Notes under the pieces: generated by a model | What the model saw: the letters and a program-made list of their open reading frames with translations, nothing else | Told to the model about the DNA's origin: nothing | Database searches by the model: none | Translations under genes and position numbers: made by a program | NCBI GenBank assembly: GCA_963575645.1 | Contig: OY754469.1 | Location: forward strand, 36,972,753 to 37,036,752 | Direction: 5' to 3' | From: Xanthostigma xanthostigma | Taxonomy: Eukaryota > Arthropoda > Insecta > Raphidioptera > Raphidiidae | Length of the DNA stretch: 64,000 bases | Part shown: positions 11,295 through 21,902 of the stretch, piece by piece | How the letters are laid out: every line of letters starts with the position of its first letter | Position numbering within the stretch: position 1 is the first letter of the stretch

Positions 11295-12423
11295 GACCAG
11301 CGGGTTGACACAAGTCTCCCCTTCCACTTTCTTATTTGACTCCAATCTATTGACTATATTGTCATGCCACAACAACAAAAATAATCTATAAGAATGAAAT
11401 CAAGTGGTAAGAGTAGTACCATTGATTTAAAATTTAAATAATAACACTGGTGAATTTTAGATAACCTCAAAAATAATTCAACACTGCGTTCTGAACATAC
11501 CATTCAAAAATAGTGATTGTGATAAAAGAAATTGTTATAAACTATTATGAAAAGCGATTCTCCACTAAAATAAATCAAAATAAACTTGGGAAAACTTAAA
11601 AGTTCTACTGATATTTAGTTACTTTAAGTTAGTTTATTCAACTCAATTACTAACTAAACTATAAAACTAAACTTGTCGGATAAGGTTCCCATCTAATATA
11701 GCTTGAGTTTCAACCGGCTTGCAAGTACATAAGAAATATTTGTTGCTGTTGATTGTTGCGCTATGTCAGGGTAAAAATCTACCCGGGCGAATCCGGACCG
11801 GAAATGTGTTATGTAAGCAATAAACACGCAACTGAAATCATGTTGCGGTTCTCTATACGTTGATAAACAATGTTACAGCAAATTATTACTTTATCCGATA
11901 AAAAAATGCGTTCTCATTCATTTAATAATTAAAATAATGATTGATTAGGACACAGTTTTTATGCAGCCCTTAATAAAATTGATGTCTTATTTTTTTAATT
12001 ATAGATACACTAGCTTTTACCCGCACCTCTGTTTACGTGAAACGCGTTTAAAAAATTCAAATACAGTTAAACCTGCAAAGTGAATGAGAACTGGGTAAGC
12101 GATAAAATCTAACTGAGAGTAATTTCCAACCGTCTTAAACCTCTCTAAGTGAGAAACAAAAACCTCTATAAGAGAAAAACTTTTTTCACTCATGGACCTC
12201 TATATAACAGGGACTACTACTTGCCTGTACTTTTATAAGCGATAGTCGAACTTATTAATAGTTCCACGAAATTTAAGAATGAGTCATACATAGCTGAACT
12301 AACTAACATTGTCCTTGTATCCTTGGTTTCTTGTTTTCTTTTTTTAACATCTATGTCGAATTATCTATTTCGATAAAATACATATACTTACTACATGTTT
12401 ATCATTACATATTTGGTGTATTT
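11295..12423. other. Unassigned DNA
   Basis: Nothing recognised beyond AT-rich unique-looking sequence. Confidence 0.45.
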
Positions 12424-12527
12424 ATTAGATCAAATAAAGAACATTGAGTCCCAGCCTCGTTTCAAAGAAGTTCTATAGAACTGCTTTGAAATGAGGCTGG
12501 GACTCAATGTTCTTTATTTGATCTAAT
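12424..12527. repeat. Near-perfect 104-bp palindrome
   Basis: Two 52-base arms meet without a spacer at 12475/12476 and differ at only two positions (G/A in 'cctcRtttc', A/C near the apex). It would form a very long, almost perfect hairpin in RNA or single-stranded DNA. No similar sequence is present elsewhere in the window. It could be a recent snap-back duplication, a minimal MITE or a small-RNA source. Confidence 0.9.
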
Positions 12528-12930
12528 TAGGGAATGAACTGGTAAACAAAGAATTTTATAAACTATATGATTTTATAGTGTAAACATCTGTAAGAGACAT
12601 GTTACAAACTTATTGTCAATTGTAACGAAATATATTATTATTATATTATTATATGTATGCCGCTTTTATTACGTTCCGGTGAGGTTGCCGCTGCCGAGAA
12701 AATCACATTAATTTACTTCTATGCACTCGTTTTTTGTTACGTTAGTGACCGTAATATGACGGCCTCTATATTACAGTACCGCTATCTTAGGTAACCGAGG
12801 TCTGACTGATGAAGGCAAGAGATCGGGAAAGAGTTTTCGAAATCTTACCTTTAAGAGAGTCAAAAGGAGGTGTATGGTTCATTGTTCATATTGCACAAAT
12901 CGTTAAAGTAGAGGTACTGAATTCAACATA
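12528..12930. other. Unassigned DNA
   Basis: No gene or repeat pairing recognised; a short TTA-rich run near 12630-12655. Confidence 0.4.
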
Positions 12931-13429
12931 CAGAATTAGTTTTAAGTTGTTTCTTCTTTTTTAACAGCGTGTAGAAATCAAATAGACGAATAAATATTTT
13001 AAGTAACTTTTTTTATCAAAACTTAAAAATAAAAGAAAAACAGCCGTTTAAAGTTTAATTAAATTTTATTTAATTAATTCAAAAGCACGGTTAACACACG
13101 TGAAAAATTGATAGCACGAATCGGAAATGCATATCAAATAAATCGCGGAAGGTCCTTATCGCTACTGCAAGCATTGCTACGGCGCACGCGTTTTTGTGTC
13201 CAACAAAACGGGGACAATTTAAAACAATTTCTGTGAATAATTGATAACATATTTCCATAGTGACATAACAACGCCAAAACCGACCTCAAAATTTGATAAA
13301 ATTTAAAACATACAAAGCCCGTTTCGCTTTCATTTTTGAGTTTTGATAAAAAAGTTACTTGAAACATTTGTTCATCTATTTGATTTCTACACGCTGTTAA
13401 AAAAAAGAATCAACTTAAAAAACACACTG
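12931..13429. mobile_element. Tc1/mariner-type MITE with ~90-bp TIRs
   Basis: Flanked by TA at 12929-12930 and 13430-13431. The ends begin CAG and pair over about 90 bp ('cagcgtgtagaaatcaaata' and 'agtaacttttttatcaaaac' occur in both arms). The interior has no transposase frame. Confidence 0.8.
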
Positions 13430-13433
13430 TATA

Positions 13434-14033
13434 GTGGTAGGGGAGGGAGGGGGAATGGCGCTCACTGGGTAATGGCGCTCACCTCTGTAACTCTGTCAAA
13501 AAGGAACGTAGCAACACGTCACGTCGCGTGAAGCGCGAGGGGAGGGGGCCTCTAATAGACAGCGATGCAAACAGACAGTCAGCTCGCGTCATGCGACCGT
13601 GAAGAGCGTTTCTTTGTTTGCGGCCGCGCTGATCTAATTTTTAATTAGGTGCTGAACAAGTTAAGTTGCTGGGCTCGCTATACTATGGACTCAGTGTTGC
13701 AGATTTGCGTAAACTTGTTTATAAATTTGCTGAGCGCAACAATATCAAAAACAATTATAATCAAAGCAGTAAAACAGCCGGATTGGATTGGGGACACTAC
13801 TTTATGAGACCCTGAGCGGCATTACCCAAAGTCAGGGGCAATGCCGTTCAAACATGTTTTTTTAATAATGTTTTCCTACTACTAGTAGGTGAAAGATATA
13901 TGCTTTTGTTGTTAAATTGTTGATTACTCGATAATTAAAGACTTTGTTACTCTTCTTAATTTTGATTTATAATAAATAATTTAAAAAATACACCATGTTT
14001 TCCTTAGGTGAACGCCATTCCCCCGTCCTACCC
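13434..14033 (+). mobile_element. pogo-type non-autonomous element, TA-flanked
   Basis: TA at 13432-13433 and 14034-14035. The ends 'gtggtaggggagg..gggggaatggcgctcac' and, inverted, 'gggtaggacgggggaatggcg' pair imperfectly. It lies immediately next to the mariner MITE, sharing the TATA junction. It carries a transposase exon fragment (next entry). Confidence 0.7.
13648..13815 (+). pseudogene. pogo/Tigger transposase fragment (CENP-B-type DNA-binding exon)
   Basis: From a plausible 3' splice site (ttttaattag) the frame reads through LLGSLYYGLSVADLRKLVYK, FAERNNIKNNYNQSSKTAGL and DWGHYFMRP to a stop at 13813. This matches the layout of pogo-class transposases, in which a helix-turn-helix of the form L(Y/F)GLTxxDxRxLAYxFAExNxIxHxF precedes KxAGxDWxxxFMxRxP. 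Only about 55 residues remain; the DDE catalytic domain is absent. Located inside the TIR element at 13434-14033, so it is a relic that the non-autonomous element has kept. Confidence 0.7.
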
Positions 14034-14452
14034 TATACGAACTCTTAAAATAAGGAAAAATGTGTTTTATCGTTTTTTTTTAGATTCAATCCTCAAGAGG
14101 ACGACAAAGGAGTGCTTTTATAAAAATGTGACTGCGTATGTAGAGACACAATTCGATGACTTTTGCATTAATCGATTAAAATGTACACAAAATTCGAATT
14201 CGATATCCGTTTAAATACGACACATTCACATAAAATATTGTAATTAATATTATTTTTTCATTTCCAGTTTCGCGCTCGGCGGTGCTTTTAATTAATATTA
14301 ATTTTACATTCCGTCGAATCGGATGACGAAGTCTATTTCCGTTTCAAATATCATATGAAATGCTTCAAATGACCGTTTTGATGTTTACTTTAATTCTTGT
14401 TTTGTTAGGCCGATTTTAAGCCAGGGTTGGAAAAAACAGTTTTCTATAATAA
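14034..14452. other. Unassigned DNA
   Basis: No feature recognised; the open frame 14008-14214 begins inside the pogo end and is judged spurious. Confidence 0.4.
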
Positions 14453-14603
14453 GTATGTTCCAAGCAGCCAGCAAACGAACACAAAACCGTCACCGTCAGG
14501 CAAAGATAGCTAAAACGTGTTCCAAAACCGATACAGTCTCGTTTTAGCTACTGCGCATGCGGGTGACGATCTCGTTACCGTTTGCTGACTGCATGGAACA
14601 TAC
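14453..14603. repeat. 150-bp foldback MITE
   Basis: 'gtatgttccaagcagccagc' and its inverted partner 'gctgactgcatggaacatac' bound a near-palindromic unit. Inner arms also pair ('aaccgtcacc'/'ggtgacgatc', 'gctaaaacgtg'/'cgttttagc'). Confidence 0.75.
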
Positions 14604-15020
14604 ATAATATATAGGAAACACACTGTTTAAGTTTTAAACTTGGTATGTTCGCAAGGTTAGTAGATACATAGATGACCTCGTTCCGTTGGATAGTAGTTAG
14701 AGGTTGACGTCATCTAGTTTAAAACTCGTTTAAAACAATATACAAAAGTCATATTCAGAATTCTATTTTATTAGGAGTAATTCTATACTTAATTAGTAAA
14801 ACACTGATAAAATTGTTTAAATAATGTTTAATTTATATGTTTTTTTTATTTGAAACTGTTTAAAAATTTTATCTAATTGGACGACGGGACCATTCCAACT
14901 TCAAAAATGTTGACTTTTGATTATAATAAAGAAAATAAAATTTCTAATATCGCTTGAGGTGACGCGGGTAATGGCTAGTATTCAATATAATATTTGCTAT
15001 TCGTAGCCATGGTTACCTAC
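14604..15020. other. Mostly unassigned; one end resembles the element at 42063
   Basis: 'agatacatagatgacctcgttccgttgga' (about 14664-14692) and 'gttgacgtcatc' (about 14704) resemble the ends of the short inverted repeat at 42063-42205. Nothing else recognised. Confidence 0.4.
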
Positions 15021-15027
15021 ATAATAT

Positions 15028-15262
15028 GTTCCCATAGAGATATAAGTTACTAGAGTACGCTAGTGGATATGCATGCCAAAAGTAAAAGTATCTGCAGTTC
15101 ACAGAGAGAACGCTGCAAACGTTCCGTATCATTATATATGTTTATTCAAATCAGCATTGTTTTGTATCATTAGTTACCATAGAGATAAGGAACTTTTCTC
15201 TCTCTGAATTGCAGACACTTTCACGGATCACTCGCGTACTATAGTCTAATATCTCTATGTAT
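15028..15262. repeat. Inverted-repeat element
   Basis: 'catagagatataagttactagag' at 15033 faces 'actatagtctaatatctctatg' ending at 15260. Inner pairing joins 'gtatctgcagttcacagagag' with 'ctctctctgaattgcagac'. An additional 'accatagagataaggaac' lies within (15176-15193). Confidence 0.65.
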
Positions 15263-15963
15263 GTTCCACGTCATGTAAAAATTAATTAAAGCATGCCTAA
15301 CTAGTTTTAAAAAAATAACAAGGCACAAATATGGCGGCAGAGCCGGGACGAACATGGTGGAGGAGCGGTTGACGAAACTTAGCGTAGTGATAACATTGGA
15401 AAACCCTGTTCTAAGATAAACCTTAAGCTGTAAATAAAAATTTAAAACTCACAGCTGGATATTTAAATGAATTGAAAAAGGGTTAGCAGTAATTGTCTGA
15501 AAGTCTAAATGTGTTAAAACAAAGAACTCGTCTGCGGGACGCCACACAATCATTGTAACCTCCATGACCTCGGCAGCCAGGAAAGGTTTAACAGTGTGGC
15601 GTCTTCTATTTACATTATAATTATTATCCCGTGTAATTATTTTTTGTTAAATACAAAACAAAATAAGGGTCATCAGACCGGTCAAATGGGTCAGGGGTCA
15701 CTTCTATACATTTTATTTTCAATACATATTCATGCACCGCCTTTCATGAATAGGTTTGGTCGTCACAAGAAGTGAATTCGAAACTTGTGACGTTTGTCAT
15801 AGAAGGTTGTTTATTTAACCCTTTGACGTCCGCTACACTAGTTTCTTTTTGTAATACGTGCATAATAGGCATGATGACAGTATAAATGAATCAAAGAATA
15901 AATGGTTTTAAAGAAAAATATATGTTGAAAGGATTCTAAAAAAAAACTAGTGTTAATACAAAC

Positions 15964-15966
<3 letters not shown>
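15263..15966. other. Unassigned DNA with a small inverted repeat
   Basis: 'gacgccacac' (15539-15548) faces 'gtgtggcgtc' (15594-15603). No gene recognised. Confidence 0.4.

Positions 15967-16018
<52 letters not shown>
15967..16018. repeat. (GA)n microsatellite
   Basis: About 25 GA dinucleotides with a single interruption (gagaaaga). Confidence 0.98.
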
Positions 16019-16565
16019 TTGTAAATTATAGACCCTCAACAGCTGAGGTTATCAGCGTCTATAAACATTGAGGTTAATAAGATTTTTAATAAAATAAAAA
16101 GTATAAAATATTGCAATCAGCCATGTTGATTGAAACACTTGAAGTAAATAATCACCGTGTCGCTTTAATTTTTGTTGCGATCATTCACTTCTGCGTCGTT
16201 TAATTAATTGATTTGCTGTTTATTCGTTTTTTTTGTGATATTTTATAACACTTATGTAATAGGTTATTTTTGAGGTTAGTTAACTTGCAGCCGTACCATT
16301 TTTACTACTAAGTACCTTCTTTTAAGAAAATATTTAATATAAATCATATCATTAAGTAAATTTACATACTTTACTAAGAAATACCTTTGAACCACAGCTC
16401 TACACCCATAAATAATGTCAGCTGTCATTGAGGCGTGACGTCACAAGCGTTCTCGCGATTACTTCAAAATAGAAAGATAAAAATGCAATAATTTGCGTTA
16501 GAATGTAATTTATTGCTGCAATAACGTTTTTTTTTCGTAAATATAGACGTGTACATGAGGTAATA
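16019..16565. other. Unassigned DNA
   Basis: 'gaggttatcagcgtct' at about 16044 recurs near 19310 ('aaggttatcagcgtct'), hinting at old repeat. No gene recognised. Confidence 0.4.
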
Positions 16566-16935
16566 CAGTAGAATCTCTGTAAGTCGAACTTCAAAGGAGA
16601 CGCCCAAAAATTCGGGTTATAGAGTTTTCGACTTATTATGGATTTAGGCGGATTTTGTAAGGAAATATTCGACTTGCAGAGGTTACAATTCATTCCAACT
16701 AATTTTGAGTGGCTATGTTCGAGATACAGAGGTCCAATTTATTTTTTTGAGTTATGGAGGGAAAATATGTAGGTACCGAAATGGCTTGTAGAGCCTCACT
16801 GATTATTTAGAACTATAGAGTGATGATATTTCGAATAATGGAAGTTTTGGGGATTAAAGGGAAGAGAATAAAACGTTTTTTCGAGATTTGGAGGTTTTCG
16901 ACTTATCAAGGTTCGACTTAAAGAGGGTTCTACTG
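16566..16935. mobile_element. Tigger/pogo-type MITE
   Basis: The left end CAGTAGAATCTCTGTAAGTC and, as reverse complement of the right end, CAGTAGAACCCTCTTTAAGTC match the classic Tigger terminus CAGTAGAAcCTC. The left flank is TA; the right flank is TG, so one target base has mutated. Interior: repeated 'cgacttaNNNNgg' phrases but no transposase. Confidence 0.8.
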
Positions 16936-17915
16936 TGTACATAAAAAACTACTTTTGTTAAAAACGACAAAACCGCGATTTTAAAAAAATATGTGATCAA
17001 TCCATAAACATTCTGAACATAAAAGATGAAATTTTTTTTTAATTGGTTTGAAAAATTGGGGCTGAACAAACATTACAAAAAATATACGCAAGCCGAATTG
17101 ATAATGTCTTTTTTAAGTCTCTTTTCAAATTCAATTTTTAAATGTAAGTAATATCGAAGTATACATTTTAGTTCTGCGTTATAATATTCCGATGACGCAA
17201 ATATTACCCGATTAGAAAGATATCAAAATTGGAGGTGAAAGGGTTAATTAAACAAAGGGTATGTATGTTAAACACGAAACTTTGTCTTGTAAAAACATTT
17301 ACATTCAGTATGTAATTATATGTACAGGGTGTACGGTTTGTAATTAGTAGTTTTTGCTGTATCGATCGAAAAGTGACCCCTTATTTACGCAGTGCAAAAT
17401 TTTCGCGGTTTTTATAAATAAACTGACCCCGCATAAATTCAAACTACTAAGAATGTTTGGAAAAGTATCTTTAAAATAAAATAAATAATATTCGTAACTG
17501 TTTGTATTAATATACCGAGTGTTTTTTTTAACAATTTTGGACGTTTTTTTATCATCGAATTTTTTTTTCATGTGAAAAATGAAAATGTACATCTTTGTTT
17601 GATTTTTTTTAATTTCGCTTGTAGTTTTTTTGAAAATCACTAATAATTATTTTTTTAGAAAAAAAACTACGAGCCGAATTGAAGAAAAGTTTAAACAAAA
17701 AATGTTTTTTTTTGTGTCCAAACGATTTCCCCCTCAAAAGCCAACTTTCGTTCGAATTTTTTTTATTCAATCCATTATTTTTTTTGAAGAAAAAAGTCCA
17801 AAGTTTTTAAAAAAACAAACATTATTCTGGAGGATACTTTTTAACAATTAAATTAAACTATTTGTTATTTTAAAATCAATTATTTTACAGAAAACCACGA
17901 TAAAACGTACTTATA
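16936..17915. other. Unassigned AT- and T-run-rich DNA
   Basis: Many poly-T/poly-A runs create spurious lysine/phenylalanine-rich open frames (for example 17344-17640 minus). No gene recognised. Confidence 0.5.
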
Positions 17916-18563
17916 TCATTATATATAAAAATTACGTGTCACATGTTTGTCCGCGATGAACTCCTAAGCTACTGAACCGATTTTAAATTTGATTTGCACA
18001 CCGTGTTCAATTCGACCCAACTTGAAAAATAGGATAGCTTTCATTTCAATTTATAGTCGCAATATTATTTTATTGCAAATTATTTGTCTATTCCTTGACA
18101 GTCATAATACAACCATATAAGATGGCGATACCTGTTGACTGGATTGAGTGAATATTCAATAGATGGCGCAACAAACTTAACAACCATATAAGATGGCGAT
18201 ACCTGTTGACTGGATTGAGTGAATATTCAATAGATGGCGCAACGAACTTAACAACCATATATCTAGATCGAGGATGTAAAAAAACTGAATATCGTTTAAA
18301 ACAAATGCTTTTTTTTTCGAGCACGACGGCGCAGCCGGAGTGAACCCTCGAAATAGAGTAAATGTTTTAAAGACCAGTTATCCACGAATACTTTACGCTA
18401 TTCTTTTTCGAGCGAGACGGCGCAGCCGGAGTGCTCGACATACACACATATACGCCCATGTATATTTTAAAATAGCTAGCAATTAATAAAATAGATAGAT
18501 GTTCCAATTAAATTGTTTTATTATTTCACTTTATACGTAGCGAAGCACGTACAGGGCCGCTAG
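17916..18563 (+). mobile_element. Non-autonomous Helitron
   Basis: Starts TCATTATATATAAAAATTACG after an A and ends in CTAG before a T. A stem-loop (TACGT-AGCGAAGC-ACGTA) stands 8 nt before the terminal CTAG, which is the standard Helitron 3' signal. There is no target duplication, as expected. Contains the 71-bp tandem duplication at 18111-18252. Confidence 0.85.
18111..18252. repeat. Two tandem 71-bp units
   Basis: 'caaccatataagatggcgat' begins both units, which differ by a single base near the end (acaaac/acgaac); a third unit is started. Further on, 'cgacggcgcagccggagtg' occurs twice 92 bp apart (about 18322, 18415). Confidence 0.95.
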
Positions 18564-19510
18564 TATTCTTATATAAAGTACGGATATAAAAAAAGCCTAA
18601 AAAATATTCCTTTGCGACTATTTTGCTCTCCCATTATTTCCCGCAGCTGACTTCGTCGGCCATTTTGATAACGATTTATGTTAATAAGTGGTGTCAGATG
18701 GAGAATAGTGTTGTTTGTTGTCATTGAATGAACAACAATGGCTGTATAAGTTGTTTTTTTATCTCGGCCAGTATGACGGGGTGTTTTTTTATGTACGTTA
18801 CGGGGCACTGATTAGATACAGAGAGAGGGCTTCAATGTACACATTATACATACGCTTGTACAGAGTGTTCCAAAAGTATAATATGCGCCACGAATCTAAA
18901 AGGCTCGGAAGTTAGATGCGAATGCGGGCTTGCGCTTGTACAGTTTGTTAAAAACTAGAAACTCGCAACTCAACAAAAATAAAATAGCAATAACAACTTG
19001 ACAATAGCATACTCGACTGTACTTTAAAGCAGGAAAGCGACAAGTGACAAAGGCAACGAGCGATCACGGCCAATCACCGATGAGCGCACGTTCCGTGCAG
19101 GTCGCTGAGAGTTGATTGAAGTATCAACGGCTCTGAAATGTGCCTTTGCGACGCTGTTTGTGACTAACTTCCGAACCTTTTAGATCCGTGACGCGTATTA
19201 TAGATAGGTAATTATGTTCCTTTTCAAAATTCGAATTATTATTTTTTAAGGTAATCGACGACTCAGGTTATTAGATTACAGATTAGATTGTGGATGCTCG
19301 ACATCTAAGGTTATCAGCGTCTGTACTACGGTTATTCAGGCCTAGTAGCAATTTATATTTTTTTATTATTTATTAGAACAGACCTTTAGGATGGACACAA
19401 GCTACATATTATCGCGTTAAAATAAAGCGTGGAGAAAAAAATTGCAACGTAAGTCGGCGAAAAAACAATGGTAATCTACAAATTCGGGCGAAGCCGGACA
19501 GGGCCACTAG
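18564..19510 (+). mobile_element. Second Helitron, directly abutting the first
   Basis: The 3' end has the terminal CTAG before T (19507-19510) preceded by the GC-rich 'cgggcgaagccggacagggc' segment characteristic of such ends. The 5' border is uncertain; 'ttcttatataaagtacgg' at about 18566 resembles Helitron 5' ends and would place the two elements head to tail. Contains the MITE at 18877-19202. Confidence 0.6.
18877..19202 (+). mobile_element. MITE family with 30-bp TIRs, copy 2
   Basis: Same orientation, length and ends as 10970-11294. Inside the second Helitron, so it inserted after it, or was captured. Confidence 0.85.
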
Positions 19511-19629
19511 TTGCTTATTACTCAATTTTAAAACGTGCTATTTATTTAAAGTATGAACTTAATTTAGTCTTACACTGGTATAGCGGAGTAATGGATCACT
19601 TCATATGCAGCTTGAAGTACTTGAGTAAA

Positions 19630-19905
19630 AGTATTTCAAAATACAAATACAAATACTTTTCTAGTACTTGTATTTGTATTTCAAATACTTTTCTAGTGTT
19701 TGTATTTCAAATACTTTTCTAGTGTTTGTATTTCAAATACTTTTCTAGTATTTGTTCTTCAAATCCTATTCTAGTATATGTATTTTAAATACTTTTCTAG
19801 TATTTGTATTTCAAATACTTTTCTAGTATTTGTATTTCAAATACTTTTCTAGTATTTGTATTTCAAATACCTACTTTTCTAGTATTTGTATTTCAAATAC
19901 TTTTA
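19630..19905. repeat. 26-bp minisatellite
   Basis: About ten units of the pattern AAATACTTTTCTAGTATTTGTATTTC. Each unit is internally palindromic (AGTATTTG...CAAATACT), so the array can fold into serial hairpins. Two overlapping plus-strand open frames are repeat artefacts. Confidence 0.95.
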
Positions 19906-20454
19906 AAAATTATTTTTTACAAATCTGTACTTATATGCCTACACGCATGTATCTAAAGCAGTTATTAAAAAAAAATTATCTCGTTTCACAAGAAACGTAT
20001 CGTCCAAAACCTTCGACGTTATTTCTGGCACAGTCTGTACAACGCGTACAATATAACACTGTGTTGTATCATAGAATATAAACCTAAACCATAAATATTA
20101 ATCAAGCGTCAACGTTTGTAATTCATCATCAGCTGTCGCGACACTAGCGCCGCCGTCAAACAGCACCCCGTTCGCACATTAGAACCAACAGAGCAGCGTC
20201 GCTGTAGACGTCGCGACGACCGAACTGATTCTTTTAGCGATTTAATTCGTTTAATAAAAAAATCAATTTTTAATCGGGTATATGCGCCGCTCACATCGAC
20301 TTACCCGCTTTGAAGTGAAACTTCTTATGCAGCATAAGAATCAAATGAAAATTAAAAGTGTGACGTACATGTGTAACACGAACGCGTTCACAAATGAGTG
20401 ACGTACTTTTAGTGGCATGTACATGCGGAGTGCGGACTGTCGATGGTTATAGGT
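19906..20454. other. Unassigned, locally GC-richer DNA
   Basis: 20110-20230 is CG-rich ('gtcgcgacactagcgccgccgtc') without a convincing reading frame. 20312-20324 is one more GAAGTGAAACTTC motif. Confidence 0.4.
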
Positions 20455-20620
20455 CAGGGGTGGCGAACCTATGGCACGCGTGCCACGGGTCGCACGCGAC
20501 AGATTATTGTTGGCACGGCATTGATTGAGGTGCAAAATCGAAATTATTAAAAATATGCCAGATATCGAAAAAAAAATCAAAACTCACAATTTTCGAAAAA
20601 ACTTCATTTTTTTAGTGTTG
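20455..20620 (+). mobile_element. Truncated hAT end
   Basis: CAGGGGTGGCGAACCTATGG is a typical hAT/MITE terminus followed by its usual GGCACGCGTGCC palindrome. The opposite terminus was not found, so only one end remains; the right border is arbitrary. Confidence 0.55.
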
Positions 20621-20896
20621 CGTATGCATACGGCCTAGATAAAAAAACTTTCACACATACAGTTATTTTGTAAAATGATTTTTTACAGTAGTACGGGGAC
20701 TTTTTAAATTTTTCCAAATTTCTAAAATTTTAAACATTTTTATCTTTTTAGTGTAGTGCCCTTGTGCCACTGCCTTATTACCACTGCATTTTTTTACATA
20801 CAATATGGAAGGTATAACATGTTTTTTTTTCGAAAACCGCCGCTAATTCTTTTCGCCGGAGAGAAAGTCGAAGATTCGTTAGTTTCTTTCCGACGT

Positions 20897-20950
20897 CCTA
20901 TAACATGCCATAACTTCGCCACCTCTGGCGAAGTTATGGCACGCTATAGG
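20897..20950. repeat. Tight 54-bp palindrome
   Basis: Two 25-base arms (CCTATARCRTGCCATAACTT then CGCCA) flank the 4-base loop CCTC with two mismatches. Confidence 0.9.
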
Positions 20951-21157
20951 ATGGTTATAATTAAAAACTGGTAGATGTCGAAAAAAATTGACTATTACCA
21001 AATAACAAATACGAAAAAGTTTCATGGTGCTCAGTGCATTATCGAAATTATTCTTTTTATCTATGTTTGATTCATTTCTTTGACAACTAAATTTCTTTGG
21101 CTTTAAAAAAAAGATTTCCATTATATAATAAAAAAAATTGAAAAAAATAATATATAA

Positions 21158-21272
21158 TGTTTTTAAAAATCTACAAATTAAATGGATTTCATGCGAAATT
21201 AACTTAACTTCATGTATGAATCGAAACTCAGCTCTAACGCGCAAAACGATAATAGAGGACATACCGCTAGTA
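21158..21272 (-). repeat. Composite tRNA-carrying repeat, fragment D
   Basis: Minus-strand match to the first ~115 bp of the composite repeat ('tagcggtatgt', 'attatcg', 'cagagctga', 'aagttaatttc', 'gaaatccatt'). Diverged; neither tRNA cassette nor right end follows. Confidence 0.65.
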
Positions 21273-21557
21273 ATGTATGCAAATACATTGAAATCTATAC
21301 TAATATATAAAGCTGAAGAGCTTGTTTGTTTGTTTGGTTGAACGCGCTAATCTCAGGAACTACTGGTTCAAATAAAAAAAAAATGTTGTTGGATAGCCCA
21401 TTTATCGAGGAAGGCTATAGGCTATATAATATCACGCTACGACCAATAAGAGTGGAGCATCAATGAAAAATGTTGCAAAATGTAACTCAAAAATAAGCTT
21501 CTATTTAGATGAAATACCGTAACTAAATATACCAATATTAGCGTTGCACATTCAGAA

Positions 21558-21630
21558 GCCCGGCAGGATCAGTCGGTAGAGTACGTGACTCTTAATATCA
21601 GGGTCGTGGGTTCGAGCCCCGCGTTGGGCG
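21558..21630 (+). pseudogene. tRNA-Lys(CTT)-like sequence
   Basis: Exactly 73 nt. The acceptor arms GCCCGGC/GTTGGGC pair with G-U wobble, the T arm (GTGGG-TTCGAGC-CCCGC) is intact, and the anticodon loop reads CTCTTAA, giving anticodon CTT. The D stem is broken and the anticodon stem has several mismatches, so it is a recent tRNA-Lys-derived pseudogene or SINE head rather than a working gene. It is followed by a T/A-rich stretch like those following the tRNA cassettes of the composite repeats. Lies within the Helitron at 21294-23009. Confidence 0.75.
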
Positions 21631-21902
21631 AATATATTTTTATTTAATTTTTATTTTCTACATTACTTTCATATATTTTAATTTATTTTAATTTTATTTA
21701 CGACTAATTAACATTAAATAAATCTAATTAATAGCTCATTTAAAAACTGTTACCACTATAGGTACCTATATAAAAATAATTATCTTAAAGTGTTTTCAAT
21801 TAAATATTTATTATATTTTATTAATTCCAGCAACTATGGATTTAAAAGAAATTTTAAATCTACACTTATAAAAATATAATTACTGCTTTTTATCGACAAA
21901 TA

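Noticed and set aside
20879..21262. 127-codon minus-strand open frame
   Set aside because: It crosses the palindrome at 20897 and the repeat fragment D and shows no protein motif.
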